From: Paraburkholderia piptadeniae
GTDB lineage: Bacteria; Pseudomonadota; Gammaproteobacteria; Burkholderiales; Burkholderiaceae
Assembly: GCF_900007165.1 (NCBI RefSeq)
Contig: NZ_CYGY02000017.1
Coordinates: 62,001 to 126,000, forward strand
DNA: 64,000 nucleotides
Direction: 5' to 3'
The stretch's first letter is position 1, and each line of letters starts with the position of its first letter. Both the position numbers and the translations under genes were made by a program. Below, in pieces: positions 41,236-48,834 of this stretch. The notes under the pieces are model-generated. The model saw only the letters and a program-made list of their open reading frames with translations, made no database searches and was not told where the DNA came from.

Positions 41236-41444
41236 GGCAATGGGCGATAGAAAGCGGTTGAGACAGGAGTCGGCGTGCACGGTTCCGACACAGCGGCGCG
41301 GCGAACGCCGATTTTGCGCCCCTTTGGGCTACGGGGAAACCCTTCTGGGGAAATTGCGGGTGTTACCGCACAGTCGGTGCAATCAATAATGTGTATTGCG
41401 ACGGGCAGCCGTCGGTTGCGAACACTCGGTTTTCGGGAGGGGCG

Positions 41445-41531
41445 ATGGATCTCGCAATGGCAATGAGCGTGGCACTGTTCGGCATGTTTACGGGCAGTAC
41501 GATCTATTTCTTCTATAAATTTACACGCTGA
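41445..41531 (+). CDS. Putative 28-aa membrane microprotein
   Basis: A 28-residue frame, MDLAMAMSVALFGMFTGSTI then YFFYKFTR, which would form a single membrane span with a basic cytoplasmic tail. A near-ideal Shine-Dalgarno, GGGAGGGG (about 41435-41442), precedes the ATG, and a strong terminator follows 70 bases after the stop. No other gene lies between, so this looks like a complete small transcription unit. I do not recognise the protein. Tiny single-span proteins often regulate larger membrane complexes, but no partner is evident here. Confidence 0.55.
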   Translation: MDLAMAMSVALFGMFTGSTIYFFYKFTR

Positions 41532-41599
41532 AACGGGGCGACGAGATTCCACGTTGAGCCGTCGGCACGAACCGACGGTCCACGCAGCCTCCGCACACG

Positions 41600-41625
41600 G
41601 GCCCGCCTTCCAGGCGGGCCTTTTT
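41600..41625 (+). terminator. Terminator after microprotein gene
   Basis: GGCCCGCC and GGCGGGCC (41600-41607 and 41613-41620) form an 8-bp stem with a TTCCA loop and TTTTT. Confidence 0.88.
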
Positions 41626-41699
41626 GCTTTCATTGCCGTAATATGCCTTTCGAAGTTGTTGCGGCGCGGCGAAGTTCGCGTAAAGGCGAACTTTTGTCC

Positions 41700-41728
41700 T
41701 TGGCGCGACCAGGTCGCACCGGCATAAT
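41700..41728 (+). promoter_or_regulatory. Promoter of uppP
   Basis: TTGGCG at 41700-41705, a 17-bp spacer and CATAAT at 41723-41728, about 75 bases before the GTG start. Confidence 0.55.
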
Positions 41729-41802
41729 CGGACCCGCCTTCGCACACCGGACACTTACTCCGGCGTGCCGTTTTCTTCCCAACTTTTCAAAAGGACCGAC
41801 GA

Positions 41803-42633
41803 GTGAGCCTGTCGTTTTTGATCTTTTTGAGCGTGCTGCAGGGCGTCACGGAACTGTTTCCCGTGAGCAGTCTTGGTCACACGCTGCTCGTTCCCGCTGT
41901 CTTCGGCATGCACATCGACAAGCATGCGCCTCAACTGCTGCCGTTCCTCGTCGCGCTGCATCTCGGCACCGCGTTCGCACTGCTGTGGTACTTCCGTGAG
42001 CGCTGGATTGCCCTTTTCAGCGGCTTTTTCGCGTCGCTGTCGGGCCGCCGCAATGACGAAGGCCATATGATGTGGGCGCTCATCATCGGGACGATTCCGG
42101 CGGGTCTGGTGGGTCTCGTGCTCGAAAAGCGGCTCGAACGCATCTTCCACGATCTTCGGATCGTGGCGATCGCGCTGATCGTCAACGGCATTCTGCTGTG
42201 GCTCGGCGACCGGCTGCAGCGCTCGCGCGCGCATCGTCCGCCCGAGAAGCTGACGTTCAAGCAGGCGTTTCTGGTCGGCCTTGCGCAGATCGGCGCGCTG
42301 ATCCCTGGTTTTTCGCGCAGCGGCCTGACGATGATCGCCGGCAACGGCGCGGGACTCACCGCGGAGAAGGCGGCCGAATTCTCGTTCCTGCTCGGCACGC
42401 CGATCATCTTCGCGGCGGGCGTGCTCGAACTGCCGAAGCTCTTCCATGCGCCCGGCCAGCTCGCCGACGCGTTGCTCGGCGGCGTGCTGACGGCCGTCGC
42501 CGCGTATCTGAGCGTGCGCTTCCTGATGCGCTATTTCGAAGGGCGCGGGCGGCTGGCGTCGTTCGGCGTCTACTGCGTGATCGCGGGCGTTGCGTTTCTC
42601 GGCTGGTTCATGACCCACCCGCAGCCGGTCTGA
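41803..42633 (+). CDS. uppP: Undecaprenyl-diphosphatase UppP (BacA)
   Basis: A 276-residue inner-membrane enzyme that removes one phosphate from undecaprenyl pyrophosphate, recycling the lipid carrier for peptidoglycan and LPS; it confers some bacitracin resistance. The two active-site motifs are [16 protein letters not shown] (about residues 11-26) and [11 protein letters not shown] (about residues 167-177). About eight spans are predicted. The first motif reads LFPVSSLGH where many homologues have FLPISSSGH. Start is GTG at 41803 with AAGGA upstream. Confidence 0.94.
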   Translation: MSLSFLIFLSVLQGVTELFPVSSLGHTLLVPAVFGMHIDKHAPQLLPFLVALHLGTAFALLWYFRERWIALFSGFFASLSGRRNDEGHMMWALIIGTIPAGLVGLVLEKRLERIFHDLRIVAIALIVNGILLWLGDRLQRSRAHRPPEKLTFKQAFLVGLAQIGALIPGFSRSGLTMIAGNGAGLTAEKAAEFSFLLGTPIIFAAGVLELPKLFHAPGQLADALLGGVLTAVAAYLSVRFLMRYFEGRGRLASFGVYCVIAGVAFLGWFMTHPQPV

Positions 42634-42673
42634 CGACCGCTGCGATCGGCTAAAGCGATCGGTTATAATCGCG

Positions 42674-42700
42674 GGCCCGGCGGTGACGCCGGGCCTTTTT
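42674..42700 (+). terminator. Terminator after uppP
   Basis: GGCCCGGCG pairs with CGCCGGGCC around GTGA, followed by TTTTT. It lies about 40 bases past the stop. Confidence 0.85.
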
Positions 42701-42868
42701 GTATTCGGGTGACGCGTCGTTTCGCAACATTCCGTGTGTCGAAGCGCACTGCCGACAACGCGTGTGCCGCTTGGCGCGCGCATGATCGGGTTCGCGTCGC
42801 GCGATGCATCCGATGCACGCCTGGCCCTCAACCCGCCGTCGTTGGCCAGGTTAAAATTCCGGTTTCGC

Positions 42869-42943
42869 CTCCCCATAGTTCAACGGATAGAACACGGGTC
42901 TTCTAAACCTGAAATCGAGGTTCGATTCCTCGTGGGGGGGCCA
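42869..42943 (+). tRNA. tRNA-Arg(TCT)
   Basis: A 75-base cloverleaf. Acceptor CTCCCCA pairs with TGGGGGG (one T-G pair); D-arm GTTC/GAAC; anticodon loop CTTCTAA gives anticodon TCT; T-arm CGAGGTTCGATTCCTCG; CCA is encoded. TAAAAT at 42852-42857 could be its -10. Confidence 0.92.
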
Positions 42944-43030
42944 TCGAGTCCTTGCGACGTTCGGCGCCAATTCTCTCCCAAAGTTCAGTCCCTTCACGCA
43001 CCGCATCCATCGCGAGCAATGAGCGCCCAC

Positions 43031-43054
43031 AAAAAAGGGCAGCCGAAGCTGCCC
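43031..43054 (-). terminator. Terminator of phosphoesterase gene
   Basis: On the minus strand GGGCAGC and GCTGCCC form a 7-bp stem capped by a stable TTCG loop and followed by six T. It lies about 80 bases past the stop. Confidence 0.88.
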
Positions 43055-43132
43055 CGAAGCGTTGCGCACCGAACGTGGATGAGTGCGCGACTGTTGCGTT
43101 GCCCGTTACCGGTGACGGGCCTGCCTGCGTGA

Positions 43133-44710
43133 TTAGTTCTTGATGTCGAGCGCGTTCGTCAGGTCGCCCATCGCCTGGCCACCGCTGGCGACGAGCGCGT
43201 TGTCGCGCGCCGTCAGACCCGGCAGAGTCGGCAGATTGAAGCGATGCGTGATGAAGCGCAGGATCGACGTCGTGTCGTATTGCGTATGATCGACGAAGCC
43301 TTTCTTCGCGTACGGCGACACGATGATCGCGGGAATCCGCGAGCCCGGACCCCAGCGGTCGCCCTTCGGCGGCGCGACGTGGTCCCAGAAGCCGCCGTTC
43401 TCGTCGTATGTGACGATCACGACCATATTGTTCCACTGCGGGCTCTTCTGCAGATGCGCGATCACGTCGGCGATGTGCTGATCGCCTTGCGCGACGTCGG
43501 TGTAGCCCGCGTGCTCGTTCAGGTTGCCCTGTGGCTTGTAGAACGTCACTTGCGGCAGCGTGCCGGCGTCGATGGCCTTGATGAACTCCGTACCGTTCAC
43601 GCCGCCGTCGAGCAGGTGCTTCGCGCGGTTGTCGGTGCCCGGTGCGAGATCGGCGAAGTAGTTGAACGGCTGGTGATGCGGCTGGAAGTTAGGCGCGCTG
43701 TTGTTCGCGCCGTAGATCACGCCCGACGTGCCGTTTTGTGCGGCGCTCAGCGCCTGGCCCCATGCGCCGCCGTACCACGCCCACGAGATGCCCGCGTTGT
43801 TCAGCAGATCGCCGATGTGCTGGCTGGTCTGCGGCGGCAGCGTCGTCGCGCTGGAGGGATCGGCGAGCGTCGCGTCGCCGCCAGTAGCCGCCTTGTTGCC
43901 GCTCGGCTGATACGGCGGCTGCATCGTGTTGATCGCGTAGAAATCCGGCGTGAGGTTGCCCGAGTTGACGAAGGTCGGCTTGTCTGTCAGCGCCGATGCT
44001 GCGGACGTCGCCGCGAGCGTCAGGCTCACGCCGTCCGCATTGACTGCCGAGATCGAGCCTTTCGCCGGGCTCGTATTCGCGTTCGCATAGAACGGCGTGC
44101 ACGCGCAGACCAGCCACTGGTGATTGAGGAACGAGCCGCCGAACGCGCCCATGAAGAAGTTGTCGGCGAGCGTGTATTGCTGCGCGAGCTTGTAGAGCGG
44201 CAGCTTGTCGGCGTTGGCCGTGTAGTGGCCCATCACGAGGCCACCCGAATCGGCCCATGCGGCGAACATGTCGTTCTTGCCGCCATGGATCTGCATCTGG
44301 TTCTCGTAGAAACGGTGATACAGGTCGCGCGTCGTGACGTTGAGCGGCACGTTGAAGCCGTTCGGATCGTCGATCGCGAACGGTGCGTTCGGCAGGTTCG
44401 CCGTCATCGCCTGCGTGATGACGGGCGTCACGCCCGCGATCGTCAGGCCGCCCCAGACCTGCGGCAGCGTCGCGAGCACGGAGCCGTCGCGGTCGAGCTG
44501 GCGCGAGTTCGCGGCCGTCACGTTCTGCAGACCGTTGGCGCCCGGAAAATTCCCGTAGAGGTTGTCGAAGCTGCGGTTTTCCGCGTAGATGACCACGACG
44601 TTCTTGACCGACGAAAGCGTCGGTGTGGAATCCGAATTACCGCCACATGCGTACAGCCCGACAGCTGCGGCGAGCGCAATAGGCGTCGCGCAGATCAGTT
44701 TTTTGTTCAT
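43133..44710 (-). CDS. Phosphoesterase-family lipoprotein (acid phosphatase / phospholipase C type)
   Basis: A 525-residue secreted hydrolase of the PF04185 phosphoesterase family, which includes phospholipases C and AcpA-type acid phosphatases. Signal MNKKLICATPIALAAAVGLYAC carries lipobox LYAC, so it is probably membrane-anchored. Family motifs are VVVIYAENRSFDNLYG near residue 40, SFLNHQWLVCACTPF, and VIVTYDENGGFWDHVAPP, whose Asp, Glu and His residues coordinate the metal. Without the PLC C-terminal domains, acid phosphatase is the better guess. Start 44710 puts the signal at the N-terminus. It is divergent from the di-haem peroxidase gene. No clear Pho box is seen. Confidence 0.87.
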   Translation of the reverse strand: MNKKLICATPIALAAAVGLYACGGNSDSTPTLSSVKNVVVIYAENRSFDNLYGNFPGANGLQNVTAANSRQLDRDGSVLATLPQVWGGLTIAGVTPVITQAMTANLPNAPFAIDDPNGFNVPLNVTTRDLYHRFYENQMQIHGGKNDMFAAWADSGGLVMGHYTANADKLPLYKLAQQYTLADNFFMGAFGGSFLNHQWLVCACTPFYANANTSPAKGSISAVNADGVSLTLAATSAASALTDKPTFVNSGNLTPDFYAINTMQPPYQPSGNKAATGGDATLADPSSATTLPPQTSQHIGDLLNNAGISWAWYGGAWGQALSAAQNGTSGVIYGANNSAPNFQPHHQPFNYFADLAPGTDNRAKHLLDGGVNGTEFIKAIDAGTLPQVTFYKPQGNLNEHAGYTDVAQGDQHIADVIAHLQKSPQWNNMVVIVTYDENGGFWDHVAPPKGDRWGPGSRIPAIIVSPYAKKGFVDHTQYDTTSILRFITHRFNLPTLPGLTARDNALVASGGQAMGDLTNALDIKN

Positions 44711-44787
44711 GGTTTCTCTCTCTCGCGTAGGGGGACCGGCGGCGAGTCCTTGTCGGACGCCCGGCGGCGAGAGTGTCGCAAGCGTTT

Positions 44788-44818
44788 TTGACAGAACGAT
44801 TAATTTCTTACATATAAC
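44788..44818 (+). promoter_or_regulatory. Promoter of peroxidase gene
   Basis: TTGACA at 44788-44793 with CATATAAC at 44811-44818 (17- to 19-bp spacer) in an AT-rich stretch. An inverted repeat ATGTC-N8-GACAT at 44858-44875 lies downstream in the leader and could be an operator. Confidence 0.55.
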
Positions 44819-44925
44819 TTCTGTTTTGCTTTTCATTTTTCATGCAGCGTCGGCTTTATGTCATTTGAGCGACATGACCGTGAAATACGCTCGTCCCGTC
44901 GATTTAACGAGCAGGTAACAAGACC

Positions 44926-46344
44926 ATGTGGCGCGATGTGACGGGGATTCGAAAAGAGTGGTTGTCGAAGGAAGGGGCGCGGCGTGCCGGATGGATCGGC
45001 GTGGCTTGCCTGTCCGTGATGCTGGCGGCGTGCGATGCGCGCGGGACATCGGCGGACGGCGCGGCCGGGTCGACCAAGACAGCGGGAGCGGTGGAGAACG
45101 CGAGCGGCGCGCACACGCAGAAAGTGTCGTCTGCGGATGGCGCTGCTGCCGTGCCCGCAGGCGGTCAGACGCGCGCCCAGGTGTTCGAGTCCGTCAGGAA
45201 AATGACGGCTGTCGGCAAGCAGCTATTCTTCGATCCGTCGCTATCGGGCTCGGGCAAACTTGCATGCGTGTCGTGTCATACTCCGCAGCATGCGTTCGGC
45301 CCGCCGAATGCGCTCTCCGTGCAACTGGGCGGCCACGACATGCGTCAGCAGGGTTTGCGCGCCGCGCCGAACATCAAGTATCTGCAGAACGTGCCGGCGT
45401 TCACCGAGCACTACCACGATTCGGACGACGAAGGCGACGAGAGCGTCGACGCCGGGCCGACGGGCGGCCTGATGTGGGATGGCCGCGTGAACAGCGCGCA
45501 TGCGCAGGCGCGTTTTCCGCTGACGTCGTCGTTCGAAATGGGCAGTAATCCGCAGAAAGTGGCGGCGGCCGTGAAGGCCGCGCCGTATGCGAACCAGTTC
45601 CGCGACGCGTTCGGCGAGCATGTCTTCGACAGCGACGAAGCGACGTTCAAGGCCGTGCTGCAGGCGCTCGAAGTCTTCGAGCAGACGCCGGAACTGTTCT
45701 ACCCGTATTCGAGCAAGTACGACGCATATCTCGCGGGCAAGGCGCAGCTGACGAAGGCCGAAATGCACGGCCTGCAACTCTTCAACGACGAAAAGAAGGG
45801 CAACTGCGCGAGTTGTCATCTGAGCCAGCGCGCACTCGACGGCGCACCGCCCGCGTTCACCGACTTTGGCCTGATCGCGATCGGCGTGCCGCGCAATCGC
45901 GCGCTCCCGGCGAACCGCGATTCGCATTTCTACGATCTGGGCGCGTGTGGTCCCGAGCGTACGGATCTGAAGGGACGCGACGAGTACTGCGGAATCTTCC
46001 GTACGCCCACGCTGCGCAACGTCGCGTTACGCAAGACTTTCTTCCACAACGGGATTTATCACTCGCTCGAAGACGTGGTCCGCTTTTACGCGCAACGCGA
46101 TACGAATCCGGAGAAGTTCTATCCGGTCGTGAAGGGGAAGGTACAGAAGTTCGACGATCTGCCGAAGAAGTATTGGGCGAATCTGAATACCGATCCGCCG
46201 TTCGATCGCAAGCCGGGCGACAAGCCGGCACTGGATGAGTCAGAGATCAAGGATGTGGTCGCGTTTCTTAAGACGCTGACGGATGGCTATCAGCCCGATG
46301 CGCCCGAGCAGCACGCCGACGCTCATCTCGTCAGCAGCAAATAG
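44926..46344 (+). CDS. Di-haem cytochrome c peroxidase / MauG-family lipoprotein
   Basis: A 472-residue protein of the bacterial di-haem cytochrome c peroxidase/MauG family. The N-terminus ends in LSVMLAACDA, a lipobox LAAC at about residues 33-36 after a hydrophilic lead, so it is likely a periplasmic lipoprotein. Two c-type haem sites are present, CVSCH (about residue 113) and CASCH (about residue 294). The peroxidase-like segments LFFDPSLSGSGKLACVSCH and FRTPTLRNVALRKTFFHNG fit the family. A low-complexity Ala/Gly linker lies between signal and domain. Whether it reduces peroxide or oxidises a protein partner cannot be told. Confidence 0.88.
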   Translation: MWRDVTGIRKEWLSKEGARRAGWIGVACLSVMLAACDARGTSADGAAGSTKTAGAVENASGAHTQKVSSADGAAAVPAGGQTRAQVFESVRKMTAVGKQLFFDPSLSGSGKLACVSCHTPQHAFGPPNALSVQLGGHDMRQQGLRAAPNIKYLQNVPAFTEHYHDSDDEGDESVDAGPTGGLMWDGRVNSAHAQARFPLTSSFEMGSNPQKVAAAVKAAPYANQFRDAFGEHVFDSDEATFKAVLQALEVFEQTPELFYPYSSKYDAYLAGKAQLTKAEMHGLQLFNDEKKGNCASCHLSQRALDGAPPAFTDFGLIAIGVPRNRALPANRDSHFYDLGACGPERTDLKGRDEYCGIFRTPTLRNVALRKTFFHNGIYHSLEDVVRFYAQRDTNPEKFYPVVKGKVQKFDDLPKKYWANLNTDPPFDRKPGDKPALDESEIKDVVAFLKTLTDGYQPDAPEQHADAHLVSSK

Positions 46345-46553
46345 CAGCCGCCGACCAGCAACGCGAACGATGCGAGCAGACATACCAGGCCTGCCCGCGT
46401 CACCACGCACGGCCACTTGCTGCGGCGCATGCCTTGGATGCGCACGACAATCGGCATCGGCGCGGGTTCGATGCGCATCACGATGATGCCGAGCGCGACG
46501 CAGATCAGCGTCAGCATCGCGGCAAAAAACTGGAGAGCGAACAAGAGGTCCAT
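46323..46553 (-). CDS. Small hypothetical membrane protein, 76 aa
   Basis: A 76-residue frame with two hydrophobic spans (FALQFFAAMLTLICVALGIIV and GLVCLLASFALLVGGCYLLL) joined by a basic loop, RIEPAPMPIVVRIQGMRRSK. It converges on the peroxidase gene and overlaps its 3' end by 22 bases. The Shine-Dalgarno is weak and no family is recognised, but span pattern and positive-inside charge look like a real membrane protein. Confidence 0.55.
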   Translation of the reverse strand: MDLLFALQFFAAMLTLICVALGIIVMRIEPAPMPIVVRIQGMRRSKWPCVVTRAGLVCLLASFALLVGGCYLLLTR

Positions 46554-46872
46554 GAGCGTGAGTCTCGACGCGTAAGCGGAAACGGCTGCGGGATTTGATG
46601 CGGCTCATGTTAGGGATCGCCCGCTCCAGCGCCTATGAGACGTGTCCTAAAATTGCGCTCAAGACGTTGACTGGCATAGGCGCGACGCCGAAAACGCCAT
46701 CTCGTTATCGCTTACGCGCGAAGCTCGATCAGATCGAGCCTATGGCCGTCCGCATGCAGCGTGCGTGTCGGCGGCGAGCTATCCGCGCGTGCTATGCTTT
46801 TGAGGTCCAGATCGCGCGCCGCTAGCATGGCCGCCAATTGCTGCCGAATCTGATCTTCTCCGGAGACTCTTC
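46554..46872. other. Intergenic region, 319 bp
   Basis: Divergent region between the 76-aa membrane gene and the secreted-protein gene at 46873. TATGCT at 46792-46797 is a possible -10 for the latter, and CCGGAG is its Shine-Dalgarno. Nothing else recognisable is seen. Confidence 0.4.
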
Positions 46873-47262
46873 ATGTCGATGCGAACCCGAGCCGCGTTTC
46901 ACCTTTCCCTGGGCGGGCTGCTGCTCGCGAGCGCAGTCGGCGCGTACGCTGCCAATCTGGGTTTTCTGAACGACACGCCGATGTCGTACATGAAGCAGGC
47001 CGATATCGACTCGTTGAGAGCGGCCGCCATCGACGCGCTCAACAAGAAGCAGGACAGCGAAACGGCCGCATGGAACAACGACGGCCTGCGCAACAGCACG
47101 AAGATCGATGCGCAGATCACGCCCGACGCCACCTCGAAAACGGGCGACCGCACCTGCCGCTCGCTGCGCGTCGTGCTGAGCGCGAAGGGGCAGTCGATGA
47201 ACCTCAACCCGCAGTACTGCCGCGAAGGCAGCGGCTCGTGGGTGCTGCAGAAGAAGCATTGA
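46873..47262 (+). CDS. Secreted protein with surface-antigen-like C-terminus
   Basis: A 129-residue protein with a Sec signal (LGGLLLASAVGAYA) and a mature part that ends RTCRSLRVVL, NPQYCREGSGSWVLQ. The CR...YCR...GSW pattern resembles the C-terminal part of RT0821/Lpp0805 (17 kDa surface antigen) proteins, but the glycine-zipper part of that family is missing. The function is unknown. GGAG lies 9 bases before the ATG. Its stop overlaps the TTG start of the Nudix gene, implying coupled translation. Confidence 0.75.
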   Translation: MSMRTRAAFHLSLGGLLLASAVGAYAANLGFLNDTPMSYMKQADIDSLRAAAIDALNKKQDSETAAWNNDGLRNSTKIDAQITPDATSKTGDRTCRSLRVVLSAKGQSMNLNPQYCREGSGSWVLQKKH

Positions 47263-47717
47263 GCGCGCGCACTGTTTCGTGCGGCGTCGTGCTGCTCGAC
47301 CCGGACGGTCGAGTGCTGCTGGCGCACGCCACGGAAACCAGTCACTGGGACATTCCGAAAGGCCAGGGCGAAGAGGGCGAAGCGCCGCACGTTGCCGCGC
47401 TGCGCGAACTGGAAGAGGAGACGGGCATCGTCGTGGCGGCCGGGCGTCTGAAGGATCTCGGCCTTTTCGTCTACCGGCGCGACAAGGATCTGCATCTGTT
47501 CGCAGCACGCGCCCGCGCCGACGAACTCGACCTCACGCGTTGCACGTGCACGTCGATGTTTCCGCGCCGCTTCGACGGCACGATGATCCCCGAGATGGAC
47601 GCGTTCCGCTGGTGCGCGCCCGATGAAGTCGAGCACTACGCGAGCCGCAGCCTCACGCGGCTCTTTCAGACGACGCTATCGCTCGCCGAACTGCACCAGA
47701 CACTCGACGCGGCATAA
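47259..47717 (+). CDS. Nudix hydrolase
   Basis: A 152-residue hydrolase of nucleoside diphosphate-X compounds. The complete Nudix box GX5EX7REUXEEXGU is present as GQGEEGEAPHVAALRELEEE followed by TGI (about residues 37-59). The enzyme begins SARTVSCGVVLLDPDGRVLL. The substrate is not evident; diadenosine tetraphosphate or a damaged nucleotide is typical. The start is taken as TTG at 47259, which overlaps the previous stop; no ATG lies near the conserved N-terminus. Confidence 0.87.
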   Translation: MSARTVSCGVVLLDPDGRVLLAHATETSHWDIPKGQGEEGEAPHVAALRELEEETGIVVAAGRLKDLGLFVYRRDKDLHLFAARARADELDLTRCTCTSMFPRRFDGTMIPEMDAFRWCAPDEVEHYASRSLTRLFQTTLSLAELHQTLDAA

Positions 47718-47760
47718 CCGCGTCTTCAGGCACACACCAGTCATTTCACGCAGGAGCGCG

Positions 47761-48675
47761 TCAGTCGAGCGCCTTGTCGTTCGGATGCGCGAACAGCGAA
47801 CGCATTTCCGCCGACAGCGGATAGTTGAGGTTGATGCCGCGCGGCGGAATCGGCTGCGTGAACCAGACGTTGTACAGGCGCTCGGCCTCGCCCGATGTCT
47901 GCATCTTCGCGATCACGCGGTTCACCAGCTCGCGGAATGGCTCGTCACCCTTGCGGAACATGCATGCGTAGCTTTCGTAACCGAGCGGCGTGCCCGTCAC
48001 GATGAAGTCGTCGGGGCGCGGGTCGGTGGCGCGAAAGCCATAGAGGATCGGTTCGTCCATCACGAAAGCGACCGCGCGGTCGGACTTCACGGCGGCGAAT
48101 GCATCCGAATGATCCTTGACGCTCGCGATGCGCATGTTCAACTGCTTGTCGCTGTTCAGCTGACGCACGAGGCGTTCGTCCGACGTGCCCGCCGTCGTGA
48201 CGACCGGCTTGCCCGCGAGATCGGCGAAATCGGTGATGCCCGCGTTTCGGCGCGCGATCATCCGCACTGCGTACTGGAAGAAACTGTTCGAAAACGCGGC
48301 GACGTTTTCGCGCTCGCGCGTGTGCGTGGTCGAGCCGCATTCGAGGTCGATCTGATTGTTGACCAGCATCAGAAAGCGGTTCGCCGACGTGATCGTGACT
48401 TCGCGCACGCGCAGGTTCGGCACGCCGAGCGTCTTCCTGATTTCGTCGACGATGGCGAGTGCGATCGTCTGCGAATAGCCGATCGTGCGGTCGCCGTTCG
48501 CATAGGAGAACGGGATCGACGCTTCGCGCACGCCGAGCACGATCGTGCCGTCGTCGTGAATTTTCTTGAGCGTGCCCGTGAGTTCGTCAGCGTGCGCGGA
48601 CGGTGCGAGCGACGCCAGCGCCACGGCTGCCACGGTCCCGATCGCCACCAGCTTTTTCTTGATTGCAACCTTCAT
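47761..48675 (-). CDS. gltI: Glutamate/aspartate-binding periplasmic protein
   Basis: A 304-residue solute-binding protein of an amino acid ABC importer, close to E. coli GltI: GTIVLGVREASIPFSYANG, LMLVNNQIDLECGSTTHTRE, DFADLAGKPVVTTAGTSDE, NMRIASVKDHSDAF and the C-terminal IPPRGINLNYPLSAEM. A Sec signal (VAIGTVAAVALASLAPSAHA) precedes the mature protein. ATG at 48675 has a GGGGGA Shine-Dalgarno. The permease and ATPase genes expected beside gltI are absent; the neighbours are a Nudix hydrolase and glnS, so this may be an orphan binding protein. Confidence 0.88.
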   Translation of the reverse strand: MKVAIKKKLVAIGTVAAVALASLAPSAHADELTGTLKKIHDDGTIVLGVREASIPFSYANGDRTIGYSQTIALAIVDEIRKTLGVPNLRVREVTITSANRFLMLVNNQIDLECGSTTHTRERENVAAFSNSFFQYAVRMIARRNAGITDFADLAGKPVVTTAGTSDERLVRQLNSDKQLNMRIASVKDHSDAFAAVKSDRAVAFVMDEPILYGFRATDPRPDDFIVTGTPLGYESYACMFRKGDEPFRELVNRVIAKMQTSGEAERLYNVWFTQPIPPRGINLNYPLSAEMRSLFAHPNDKALD

Positions 48676-48834
48676 CGTTCCCCCTGGGCCGGCGGCGATC
48701 ACCCGGCTGCAACGTGACGCTCGCCGCGTGTCGTCGTGCGCAGCGTCAGCTTGCCGGCATGCGTGCGCGCCGGGCGCAGCATGCTGGGCAGTGCCGGATC
48801 ATCGACACGCGCGACGGGTGGCCAGACATGTGGC

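Larger units (their letters stand above)
41236..41802. other. Intergenic region with micro-gene
   Basis: The 567 bases between the epimerase start and uppP contain a 28-codon membrane micro-ORF (41445-41531), its terminator (41600-41625) and the uppP promoter. The part from 41236 to 41430 has no recognisable gene. Confidence 0.6.

Noticed and set aside
42663..42669. TATAAT before tRNA-Arg as its promoter
   Set aside because: It lies upstream of the uppP terminator (42674-42700), so a transcript from it would be stopped before the tRNA.
44771..44800. CTGTCA on the minus strand near the phosphoesterase start as a Pho box
   Set aside because: A single half-site CTGTCAA is present but the 11-bp neighbour reads GCTTGCG, so no direct repeat is formed.
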